The notes beneath the pieces are model-generated. The model ran no database searches and had not been told where the DNA came from. It was given only the letters and a program-made list of their open reading frames with translations. Made by a program: the position numbers and the translations under genes. Positions 27,501 to 41,200 of a stretch of 64,000 nt of DNA are shown piece by piece (positions within the stretch are counted from its first letter, which is position 1; the number at the start of each line of letters is the position of its first letter). Origin of the DNA: Lycorma delicatula (taxonomy: Eukaryota; Arthropoda; Insecta; Hemiptera; Fulgoridae); contig NC_134460.1 in NCBI RefSeq assembly GCF_047948215.1, forward strand, positions 121,657,324-121,721,323, given 5' to 3'.

Positions 27501-29228
27501 TTGGACTGATTTTGATGAAATTTTGTGTTTGTGATTAAGTTGATTCAAGAATGATTTAGATTCACAATTTGATTCAATACAAAATTTTTTTTAAATTAAT
27601 TTATTTATTTATGTGTTGTTGTTGATCTTTGAATGGTTGAGGTTCACAATTGGATCCGGCAGGCAGTGCTGTGATTGCATTTTAGAAATTTTTTTTTAAT
27701 TTTTGGCATATCAGTCAGACCCGGTAGTTGATGCTACAATCGGATTCTAGAAAATTTTTTATTTTGTTGCTTTTACACATATCGGTTACTTACTTCATAG
27801 CTTAGTGTTATTACATTAAAACTTTTATGTACTAGAATTGCATGCTTATTGAGAATATAATATTATATTATTATTTACTGAAATAACGTTTTAAAGTGTA
27901 ATTAAAAAACATACATTGTGCAAATTTGTAAGGTGCAGTATTGAAGTGAGTATTTTACATGATTTTTCATAAATTTTAAGATGTATACACGTGCATTCAA
28001 TAACAATCAACTTAACCTACAAATTTAAATTTCAGTTCTCATTTAATTCTATCCAACTTATCAAGTATTGAACGGCTCTTTGAAAATAAAAATGTAAATT
28101 TGTAAAATAAATTACAACATTTAAAAAATTAAAATATAAGTTACTTATAATAATTATAGTTTAAAGTATATTTAAAAAACTGAAAAACTGAAGTTATAAT
28201 TTTTGTAGCTGATTAATTTTATAAAACATTTTCTAAAATTGTTTTTAATTTACAATTATCTAAGATTTGGTAAAATAGATGTTAATATAAAGAATGAGAA
28301 AAATGATAAATATTTCTACTAAAATTTAAACTACTTTTTTACAGTGGTTTAATTTTTTACTAATTGATTAATTAAGGTATCACATGGTTATGAAACTTCA
28401 AAATTAATAAATAACAAAAAATTTAGGAGGTACTTTTTTAGAATGATCTTAAGTGAAAATTATCAGTAATGTGGATGAAAATTTATTAATTACACTAATT
28501 AATTTACAATGTTTTGATTTTTTAATTCAATTTTCATCAGACAACTTAATATTTAGTGAAAATAAATACTAACCATATTACACATAATTAATCAATAAAC
28601 CCATTACAAAAATTCACTTTCAAAAATTCACCCATTACAAAACTTCATTTTTTCTTGTTGTTTATACAACAATCACAAACTGATAATAGTCTTATTAATG
28701 AAATTTCGTACACATTCCTGCTAATTTTAACTTAATTGCAACTTATTTTTTTCAAAATAACTTGAAAATTATATTTTCAGAAGTTCTTTTTGTACCTTTT
28801 TTGATAAGGTTCTTCATGATTCTAGTTAATGTCAAAATAAGTATTAAACCCCTTTTTTTTTAATAATATATTTGATTTATGCTGCTGTGTTTGCTCATTT
28901 ATTAAAAACAATTGAATCAAATTTAACATGTTTATACACACAGATATCATATTATTGAAGAGTGAAGAGATTTTTTTTTTTTTTATAATTTATTCATTAG
29001 ATAAGCTTGCGCATAGAAATATAAAATGAGAATTTTTTCGTTTATGAAAAATCTCGTGCTTGATCAAGTTTCAAACCAGGCACCTTCCAAATGAAAGACT
29101 GGGATGCTAACACTCTGCTGCACAGTTCAGCATTATTTGTAAAATTTTTACATTATATTTAATGTCATATTATATACCTGTCCTATTTCACCTGTGTTGA
29201 AATGACTTGCAAAGATTGATTCTGTATG

Positions 29229-29261
<33 letters not shown>

Positions 29262-32200
29262 ATGGCATACTTTTTTTTTGTCTGTCAGTCCGTCCATCTA
29301 TTTGTTTGTATGTTTGTAATTATCAAACATTTTTTTCTTTTAAAATGTTTTATCATGCTGATCACTGAAATTCATTTTTTTAAATTAAATCTTGGACCTT
29401 TAATATCTTAACTTAATTTTCTACATCTACTCATTATCTATTATGACTATTTAGAACAAATATGATTTTTCTTTAGATGATTTAATTTAACATTAATTTA
29501 TTTTAACATAGCACATAAACTACATAAGTAACATTTCACATTGTCAAACAATCAATACAGCATACATGGTATAAAAAAAATAAAATTAAAAATTGTTAAA
29601 AACCCACAACAAAAAAACATGAAATGATTAAATAACTGTATTTTTACCTTATAATCCTCTGTGACATTGTGAAATTGTTTTTAAGACAATAAAATTTAAG
29701 ATTTCGATTAACCATCGTGTGTGTCTACAATGATAACTAAAGCTTATCTATACAGTTTACAGGGTCATGCACACGGTCAATCAAAATCTTAAATTTTATT
29801 GTCTTAATAACAATTTCACAATGTTACAGAAGATTATAAGGTAAAAATACAATTATTTAATTATTTAAGGTTTTTTTGTTTCGATTTTAAAATGTTTAAT
29901 TTTACTTTTTATTTATTAATTTTTAAAGATTAGTAAATGCAAATTATTTAATAATCCACACAATAATGTAACCTTGTTGGAGTTAGAAGGACTTAGAGCC
30001 ATTCAAAAGCTCTTATGAAGAAACATATATACTACAGCATCCTCTGGAGGCTTACAACCGTAAAATTAATCTAAGAACTTGCTCACAGGAGATACCTATG
30101 TAATGCAAAAACCGCATCAAAATCAGCACAGGTGTTTTAGAGAAACACATCTACTGCAGAGAATGTAATTCTCAATAAAATAATTACATAACTTTCTTTT
30201 AAAGAAGGTAAAATCAAGCAGTTTTACATAATTAAGAAATTAATACCCACATAAAGCTGGCCTTTCAATGTAACTCATAAACCATAGTGTTTTGTTGTGT
30301 TTTATTAAATGGTTTTTTATGAGCCTTTGTATTTCTCATCAAAAGCATGATGTCATCTCTTGGGGCTCTCTTCAAAAGGTTAGAATGATTTTTTAAGACA
30401 CAAAAGTGGACTATCAAATCATTATCTGGTGCTCATAAATATGAATTGTGTAGACAGATTTTTAGAAAATTAAATATGTTAACTTACCCATGTCTTTGCT
30501 AAAAAGAATAGTCACTTATTGATAAAAAATAATCTCCACCCCTACTAAATCAAACAGGAAATTGTTTGCATATAACTCAACACAATACTTTGGCTTACAA
30601 GAGAGGGCCTTATTATGCTTCCATTTTTAATACGTTAGTAAACTATTTGTAAAATTTTCCCATTAATTTATTTAAAATACAATTAAAATATATTCTTTTA
30701 CTGAAACAATATTACTCTGTCAAATGAATTTTTGATAATACTACTTAAAAAACAATTACAAAAAAATCCTGATTTTTCCTTATCCCGTTCAACATGTATA
30801 CAAGGATGTGCTCAAAGTAATTTTCAGTAGCACCATCTGAATTGTGAAATGTTTTTTAAACATTTTTTATGTTTAATCTATCTTAACGTTATTTATATAT
30901 TCTTTTTTATATTATTTTCATCCAGTTTTTTTATAGTTTGTTTTTATATTTATAGTTTTCCTTATAAAGATATGATCTGTATTTTATTATTGTGCACTAA
31001 TCAGAATAAAAAATGTATTTATTGATTAATTTAAATTATTTTAAATATGATGGACTATATGATTCTGACATATGTCGTAGCTGTGGATATTGTCATTAAA
31101 ATTATTATTTCTGTTACCTCTTTTAATAATAAAACACAAATGAAACACAAACAAAGAGAAGACCATTATAACATTGTTATTTTTTAAATATCTTTACCAA
31201 AGATATTCTATGAATGATATTAAATATCAATCTACTTGGCTTTTTTTGAAGCAAAAAATAAAAAATGTAATCTACCCTAACAGCTAAGCCATAAGAAATA
31301 TACAGAAATAACACCAAAGTGCAATTTTTTAGCGTTACATCAGATTACACATTTACTAATGTGTCTCAAGGAAATTTTAGAGCACATTTTTCAGCAAATG
31401 ATACCTACATGTTCAGTGAAAATAAAAATAATTGGGCACAAGAACACCTAGAAATCTTGAACAGTAATAATGTTTAAATGAGATAGTTTATACTGTATCA
31501 AACCTGTTTAAAATAAAATATCACTTACACTAAATGCAATATAGATTATTTGTACAAGTACCTTCATCATTTTAATTACTAATTATTACAAAATATAAGT
31601 TTTATACTTAATTTATTTCTTGAGAAAAATCTCTTACACCTCTTGATAATATCATTGTAATAATACCTACATCAATATTTTTTTCTCCTCAAGCCAATGG
31701 TTTATGGGCCATCCAGTTTTGTGTTCAAAGCCAGTCTTAAATTACTTACATTGTTCTCCTTCCTTCACTTCATGCTTCTTCTCCCTAATCCTTCTTCCTC
31801 TCTCTTGTCTAGGTCTTCCTTTCACCTTTCTTCCTTCCATTAAACTCTCTATCAACATTATAAATTAGCTAGCATATCAAAGCAATTGGCTAATCATACT
31901 TCTCCTTCTTTTCACTATTGTTGATAGAAATGTTCTTTTTTGAACCACTCTTGTTAGTACCTCCTCATTTTCCAAAAAATCTTCTAAATTCTCCTCAATA
32001 ACATATCTCAAAAGTCTTAAGTTTATCCTTTTCTATTTTTCTAAAGATCCATGCCTGAGGCATTTACACAAATACTTCAGAGTAAACTTTCATCATGTAC
32101 GAATATTTCCTTGTTATCAGATCAATACCTTTTGCTGTTAGTAAACTTCTCTTTCTGTACAATAATTTTTAACCCTGTGCTATTTTACTATGTTAAGCTT

Positions 32201-35200
32201 CTTTCTATTGGAAAAAGTTTAATGAAATATTACTTTCCAGATACTATGTATGTATTATATACATACAGTCAAATCCATTTATTTGGTTCCTATTCTCAGA
32301 TTTTCAGATTACTTTCTCATTGCCTTCGAAATATTGGAGTTATTTTTTTTGACCCAAAAGTAGCACTCACTGTTTATTATTTCTTTTATTATTTAATGTT
32401 ACTGTGGTGCAATATATCTTCCGAAAGAAAAACAACCACATTATCAACTGGAATAGTGGTTTTATTTATACTATAACTTGTTTTAAAGCATTAACATAAA
32501 ATAATTTACAGCTTTTAAGCAGTTTTTACCTATTTAACAAAGAAAAAACAATTTAGAATTTATACTGTATAAAAAAAAAAAATTGTTCTTAAAAATTTAA
32601 GTTAAACCCCAAAATCAAAGGTTCTACATTATACATACCAAATCTAGATTTGTCACATAGCTATGACATAACAAAGATAAGGGCCTGCTCACATTTTAAT
32701 TGTATAAATCAACATCTAATACATACCAGACGTAGCTAAACAATTATTTAGGTTATACTTACCTCAAATAGAGTTAGGGCAAATGGTTCTGAAAATTTCT
32801 ATAGTATCATAGGAAGAAAGCATGAAAAATGAAGAAACAAGCTACTCGCACAGGAAGTGCTTCTGAACAGAGTTGGTATATTTCAGATTTAAATCAGGCA
32901 AGAACCACCAATATAAAACCAGATAACCAATAAATATTATTTTTTATAACTTTAACTAACAAAAACCAAAAAAAATAGTAATAATAAAATTTAATTTTTT
33001 TTTGCTTTTTTTACTGTCTTCTTTTGGGCACTATATATTACAAGAGGACAATCTATCCATAGATTATTATAAATAGTTACTATCTTGTATTATTATAAAT
33101 ATTGTTATATATGAAAATGGAATAACAAATAAAATATTAAATCTATTAGAAATTTATAAAATTTACATCTTTTTACTAATTATTTATAAAGCACTTACCT
33201 TGTGACAAAGTTTGGAAAAGTTCGATAAAAAATGCCAACATACTTTCAGCACCTTCAGCACTATACCGTTTCAGTGAAACAAATTTTGTTGCAAGAAATT
33301 TATCAAATGCTTGTGATTTGAGCATTTCTTTTGCTATCTCTTTTTCAATATTACTTTCCAAATCATCTTGTAATATTTTTTCATAATGTGAATGCAGCCA
33401 TTCTCTTTCCTCTTCATTCTAATGCATTAAAAAAATGCTTTAAAAATGCCAAAAATGCTTTCTATAAACATGACATATATATTAAAATATGTATTTATTT
33501 AGATAAATATATAAAATTTACAAACCCATACAATTTTAGAAATACAATCCATTAAATGAATAAAAACATAGCTTGGATATATTATTCAATTAGTTATTTA
33601 AGGGATTCCTATTTTTTAAGACAGTCACCATTTACAACAGTGCTATTGGTGAGCCTACTAACAAAAGGTACTACTAATTACTTCCAAAAGATACTATGAA
33701 AGAAAGAGTACCAATTTTTTGAAAGTAGTTGTTTTATATTTAATCATTTTATATTTTTGCTTAATTTTTTTAAACATTATTATTTTTTAACCATTATTTG
33801 CAGTGCTTTCAACAAACAATCTGTATTATCTAAACATCATACAGTAAAATTGTAGATATTGTGTAAGTAATCATTTCATTCAAGGAAATGAATTTGATTA
33901 AGTGTTTTCTACAAGCCACTAATAACTAGTTATTCTCTATTGTAAGCTATGTTAAAAAATTAAGGTAATATTATAAGAAATGTGGATTAAGAATGTGGGA
34001 GATATTAAGACAAAAGCAAAATATTTTAATTGTTTAAACTAAACAAATGTCAATCAAATTATGTACATGGTTTGGACTAGAATTGTTCACTAAATTTATG
34101 TGTAGAGAGTATATTAGTCTCTCTAGTTATTAGTCTTGTATATTAGTCTCACTAGTTATTTTATATAATGTTAAATCTTTACAAATTTATGCAGATGTGC
34201 GAGAGTATTTTGATGTTTATTTTACTGTAAGTGCAGTTTGTTGTTGAGGTGATCATAATTTTTTGTCTTTGTGAAATACTTTTTGCAATCTAATTATTTC
34301 TCATTATTTTGTATTGTAATAATACTGTGCAATTCATTTTTCAAAAACAAATTGGCTAGTGATCATGAGGATGAATAATACAGTAAATGTTTACACTTAT
34401 ATTGTACTTCTTATTTATTTTTTTGTACAAACATCTTTTTATTAAATATGTCTGACAAAAAAACCCTTAACAATTTTTTTTTTTTTAAGTGACTACTATT
34501 ATTTACTAAACAACAATTAATAAAGTGATTAAAGCAAACATTTTAAAATTAATTATTGGCATAATATACAATAAAAGAGTATTATCAATAGTAGTTTCTT
34601 TGATTACAGGATTAATTTAAAGATTTGTCTTTATTGCAAATTATTAGATTACTGCTATTTTGAACTGTTTTTAATATAATTTTAAATTTAATCACCTCAT
34701 TCATTGATATACAGAGAGGCGTATCTCCTCAATAATTCATGGAGATGCCATGAACCTCTTCTAGGAAAAAATAATTTAATTATATGATTTCAATAAGAGC
34801 TTGTAATAAATTGCACAGTATAGAATATTGATTACCTCAGTTAAATATTTTATTTTCATATTATATTACACATTACTTAACAGTAAAAGACATTAGAATA
34901 AAATTTGAAAAAAAATTACAATGGTTCAGTTAAATAATTAGTTTTGCCATGTAAAAATACTGGATGTATGTAAATAAAATAAATTCCTAATAAAGCAATA
35001 GGCAATAATCCTAATAAAGCAATAGTAATTATAATCTATGCCTGATTATAATTAGTCATAATATATTACACTACAAATCAGCTATGTTTTAATAATAAAA
35101 ATATTAATTATAAATGAATGCATTCAGAAAGTAAAATGGTCCACTAAAACTATTTTCTGTGTTAAAGGAATTAAATGAACAAATAAGGATTTTTTTATTA

Positions 35201-38200
35201 ACTATTTTATTTTCAGTTCTTATAATATTCTTTCTTAAATTTAAAATTATTTTATTTAAAAAAAAAAACAAAAATATATACATTTAAACATAATATGTTT
35301 AAAAATAAATATATATCCGTTTAAATATACATATATATAATATATAATTTAAAAAAAAATATATATATACATATATATATATATAAATTATAAAAACATA
35401 CAAATAAATACATATGTTACTCAAAATTATTTAATTTTCTGTTTATGCAGTTTTTACTGTTTTCTGTTTAAGGAGTATTTTTTTTAGTGTTGGATGAATG
35501 AGCTCATTTTTTGTTTTTTCTCCCAATAGATTAATTTTACTTTTGATATTAACATAACAATTTTGGATTTTATTGCCAATTTCACAATGCGTTTGGTAAG
35601 CAATTTTTGATAAAATCGTGGATTACTCTACTGCTCTTTGTCCCATGCAACTGCAAGGTGAAATATCTATAAAGGTTATAGCAACTATATTTTAAGCATA
35701 GAATCATAGTTTTGGTTTGGAATATAAGATTCCCTTCACGCCACATGTGTTAACTGAATACATCATGATATGGGTACATATTAGTGTATTTAGATTACAT
35801 AATGAAGAAGCATAAATGTACTGTTTGTCTAATATTTCTACTAAACACAGTTAATTTTTATTAAACGAATAAAATATGATTTAAAAATAGGAAGTGAAAA
35901 TAAAATACATGAATATAAATAATATTTTGGCTTAGTGTTAGTAATAACAACTGATCATTCACAATTTGTACTATATATCATTTTGAATTCCAACTAATTA
36001 TAATTATACAATTTAAAAAAAAGAATTTTACAAAGTTAATGGTATTTGTTAATTATTAATATAATCATGAATATCATTGAGGGTGGGTACATGAGAGGAC
36101 TAAGCACTCATGATCTAGTCTACACTCCTCTGATGAAAGTGTAGACTACCTCTAGTCTGGCATCCGACTCTAAATCAGCCAAATTTTTATATATATCTAG
36201 AGATTATAATTATTACAAACACTAAACTGGTAGTTTACTAAAATAAATAATATTAATGTACCTGAATGCAATAGAATTCAGCACTTAAAGTATTACAATA
36301 AATACTCTCAAGCAGATGTATTATTTCACCTAATGATGCTTCATTTTTACTAGTTTCAATAATACTGGATAATTGATAAATTTCATTATCATTTAATCCA
36401 TATCTTTTTGGATTAAGTTCTGGAACAGTACTGTAACATAAAGTTATTTTTAGTTAAATATAACAGAAAAACAACAGGCAATTTTAAAGATATCTGCAAA
36501 AATAACATATAAAGTATTAAGTTTTTTTTAAGTTTATATTACCATTTCTGATACTTTATAGTTAATTTTTTCCCAAGGAAATTATTAATAAATTTGTGGC
36601 ATATGACCAACTCACAAATAAAAAGCTTTCATTTTGTAATATTGTAGAAAAAACTACTGCAATTAATCAATCAAAATAAATATGGCTATATGATATTTTA
36701 TGGCATTAAAAATTATAAGATTAATGCTCATTAAAGTTAGAAAACGTAAAAATATAAATACCCAGTAGTTCTTCCTGGGGTATATGAAATTGTTTTGGCA
36801 CTGCTAATAGTACAGTGAAGAGATAAAATACCACAATAGGATTTCATAGCTAGCAAGAAACCAGCCACTGGTCCTGCAATCCATATCCCACCCTGTGCAT
36901 CAACATATCATCATATGAGAAATTTGAACTTGTTTTATATGAACATTGTGCTATTATGATCAGTTTATGCAAAGCCTGCAGTTCTAATTGAAGTAAATTT
37001 TTTCCCTCTTCAATGAACAGAAGATTGGAAGATTGCAACACTATAACATAAATAACTGTGAAAATATGTTGCCCGTTTCTCCAGTGATTTTCTGCAAAGA
37101 GAACATATCCATAATTTTAAAATTACAAATTCAACAATTAAACAAGGAGATTGCAAAAGTTTTTCAATAGTGTTATAAAGATTTTTAATGATTCATTATT
37201 TCACATTCTGATGGTTGATAAAACTTTCTAAATTGAATTTTGTTCCTCATGACCGATAAAATCAGAACGTCAAATATGGTGCAATCCTACTTATGAATAA
37301 TGCTAGAAATTGTTAACTCTCATTTGTTGACTTATTAGATAGAGATTTTTGGTAACTTGAATTTTTATAAATGAAATTTAAACTTGTTTAAAAATCCCTT
37401 TAAGAACTTTCTATAAAGTTGCAATATTCCGATGTGTCTGCAAGTTGATTACTGTAAACTGAATTCAGATACTTAGTTGACTTGAGCCAAGTTATTCACT
37501 GTTTGCGTGGTTGAAAAATTTAATGTTTAACATATAGAATATATTAGCAATTCAAAATTATTGACCCATTCTATGTACCATCCTATATGAAATACTTTTA
37601 TCCATTAAAAAATCAATGCCATTAACTTTCCTTTTTCAACTGGCATCAACTGCTTTTGTCATTAGCCACTAAAAATTTACTGCAAGCAGTAACTTATCCA
37701 AAGAGAACTCCTGCCAGGTTCATGGCAATTCAATTCATAAAAAATAATTTCATCTATCAAAATTTAATTCTTACTTTATCATTACTTCATACTTTCCACT
37801 GTCATTCCAGGAAATATTATGGGTGTGTGAATTCCATTAGATTATACAGATTCAGTTTATCACCTGCCTCTGGACACAGTTCCTTATTTAAGTTTGAAAA
37901 GGATACACCAGCATTTGCATTTTGAACCACATAGAAGATAAAATAAAGAATAACTTTATTCAGTTTTTTCATGTCTGTTATTATATTACCCTATGACTTG
38001 CCACATCTGAAAACTTCATAAAGTAATTGATCTTCCCTAGACTCAAATAACAAAAAAACTGTTAACTGAGGTTCGCAGAACTGCAGTTCCTTTCAGGTTT
38101 TGATAATTCATTTTTAACATGACTCCTTATTTAAAAGACAAAATATTTAATTACAGCTATAATAAGAGGCTGGCTTATTATTAACTTAAATAATAAAATA

Positions 38201-41200
38201 AAAGCATTTATGAATTTGAACATTATCATTTTTTAATCTCTCAGTAAAAGAAAGGAAACAGCTCTTGTTTTCAAACAAATTTCAACTTCTAAAAACATTA
38301 GATAAGTTTACTTAGTGATATTTAGAGAGAAAGGAATTTGTAATTGTACCTCTGAAATCTTATAAAAGTTTTAAAAAACTTCTCTAAGCTATCATTTTAT
38401 TAATAAACTTTTATTGATTAAATACTTTTTGTAGATCTTGTTAGATTTAATTCATATTTACATCTTAAATTACTAAAATTAATATCAGTTTACCTTTCAT
38501 GTTCACACACAACAGGGTTTATTTTTGCTTTTTTGTGACCATGTTCTCTATATGCATTTACAAACTGGTAAAGATTTATTGAGTTTCTTCTTAATTTTAA
38601 CACATCATCATTAACTGAAACAGAGAAATACATACATATAAATTACCAGAGTAACTTTTAAGCAATTTAATTACAGGAAAAATTAACATACAATAAAATA
38701 TTTAGCTGAAGCAGACTGACACAAAGAATACCAATGGACAAATAACTACATAAATTTCAAAACAAAACAAACTAAAACAACTGATTCATAGCAATAACTT
38801 GAATTAAAAACCACACTAAAACAAACTGCCCAAACTTTAAAAAAAGCAGTCTATAAAACTGCAAACCATTAATAAAAGATTGTATACATCTTCATATAAA
38901 ATCTCTCATAAACAAACCAAGAAATTTGATTAACTGGGGTACATAAAGCTGACTGCTCACACTGTAATAAGGTCTACAAAGATCAAACAGAAAGTAGCCT
39001 TTCATAATCGTATAATAAAAACCAGAAAAGCTCTATCACTGAATCCACTTTCACAAACCACCTCATTGAAATAAGGCATATATGCATTAAAACGTTAAAA
39101 AAAAAGTAAGAAAATCTTATACATAACAGTAAGGGATGCAAATTAAACACACTTGTATGTTTTTCAGTTAACAAATACATTATTGAAACTAATTTAAATC
39201 ATTTATACACATTCTTTGACAACATCATAGATAATAAAGAACTTTGAAATATCATAACCACAAAAAGTAGCACCATAACCCTCAGTCCTCCGTGGCAACT
39301 TCTGAAGAAATTGAACAAAGGGTGAAAACTAAGTCAGACATATTTAAAGTTTTTATAATTTTAATTTTAAAGTACCATAGTCAATTTTAAAAACTTCTCA
39401 GTATTTTAAAACACAAAACATTATGGATATTAAGACCCAAGATTTTAAAAAAAATTAGGTTGTTGGGTCATATATTAATATATCCTGAGTTAGTAAAATC
39501 AGCATTATGTAATGGCCACAAACTCTCTTTCCATGATATATCATATAGATTGGTAACACATATGTCGTCAAGTAATTGTAAAGGTTAATTAAGATCGTTC
39601 AGCTGCTTTCATTTATTCAATAAAGTGCCAGGTTTGTTAAAAGTTGGTATTATTTTCATCTGTTCAGTGAGAATTTTGATTTGTGTTGTGTTTTAAAATG
39701 CTATTCACAAGCGACTATTCAATTGAAAAATGACTTGTTGCTAGTGTTTGGATCCATAGTTTTCATTTGTAAACTATGGAAATAAAAAGCAGATTCATTC
39801 AGAGTTTTGGTAAAGAAACTCCATCAGTAGTAACACTCCAGAAACAGTAAAAAAGTCTTTTCCACCAAAATTAGACCTTGATTTGAAACAATCTGGACGT
39901 CTTTCCAGTTGATGAGTAGCTCTGATATTGTTGAGGAATTCTCTTAAGTCAACCAGGAAATGGTCTTCAGAGTTAAATGTTCCCTATTCAGCAGTTCAGA
40001 AAATATTAAAAAAAGATTTCAGGTTTAAACTCTTTAACCCTGCTTGTGTTAATGAGTTTTTTGATGAAGTTTTTTGATCAAAGAAATTTGTTGAATAGTG
40101 TTTTAAATTTTTTTATTTTAAAATGGCATTCACAAATGAGTATTTAACTGAAGACTTGTTGCTAGTGTTTGAATGCATGAGAGTATTTAGACTTGTCTCT
40201 AAAACATTTTCCAATGTACAATTATGGAAATCAGTTTTTTCTCTGAGTGTGCAATTTATCTTAGTAACAGATCTTAGAACATATATTTTTTGTAAATAAA
40301 TTTCTCATTTTTATGAGAAAAACATAGATCACCCACTATGTAATGATGTGGGACCACATCAAATCTGAAACTATCTGATAGGACCATAATTTTTTGAAGA
40401 AACTTTTAATTGCATTTAATACCTTAACGTGCTTGAAAATTATTTTATTCCTTGGCTTTCATTGATTGGTATGAAATTAGCTCCCATTTTACAGCAAGAT
40501 GGAGCTCCAGTTCATTATACTCAGTCAGTAATGAACTTTTTAAATTAATATTTTGAAGGGTCATGGATTAGTATGGACTCTGAAATTCAGTGGTCTCCTA
40601 CAAGTCTAAATTTAGTAACCTGTGACAAGTGTTTTTTGGGGCAAATTCAATGAAAAAATCACCAATTTGTCATGAAGGATTGTTGATAAGCTGAAAATTG
40701 CAATCAAAAAATATTTTTACAACTTTGATCCTTCATCATGGAATAGAATATATAAATGTACTTGGCGACTGATAAAACTGTGCACATGTAATGGAGGAGC
40801 AGATACAGATGTAATTTAAAGTAAATTTTATGAGTAAATATATTAAATAAACTAATGACAAACAATTCATATTTACTTTTTTGCATGGGAAAGGAACGTT
40901 GTGGCCTCTCTATAGAGAGAAATTTACAAAATAAAAACAGTACGTAAAGACAAATTACCATATACAAGTAGATAAAACTTGGTTGTAGGATGTAGTAAAC
41001 TGTCAGTAAATATTTTAAAATGTAAGGCTTAGAACAGAATAGAAAGGGATGTAAAATAATATTGAAATAACTTTCCACGTTGTAAAAAAATTATATGTTA
41101 TAAGGTAGTAGACCTACTAAATAATTAAATATGATCTAACCTTAAAGCAAAACCATGATATTAAAAAATGACAGAATGTATAGCATAACCTAAAAAAATT

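Noticed and set aside
32051..32476. 141-residue hydrophobic frame
   Set aside because: Composition follows AT-rich DNA, no motif, starts at the edge of an antisense non-LTR fossil; no splice or gene context.
37656..37925. 89-residue frame
   Set aside because: No recognisable family or motif, inside intron 2 on the opposite strand; likely chance.
40704..41078. 124-residue frame on the minus strand
   Set aside because: Lies in DHTKD1 intron 1 just right of the transposase fossil; Phe/Ile/Leu/Tyr-rich from AT composition, no motif.
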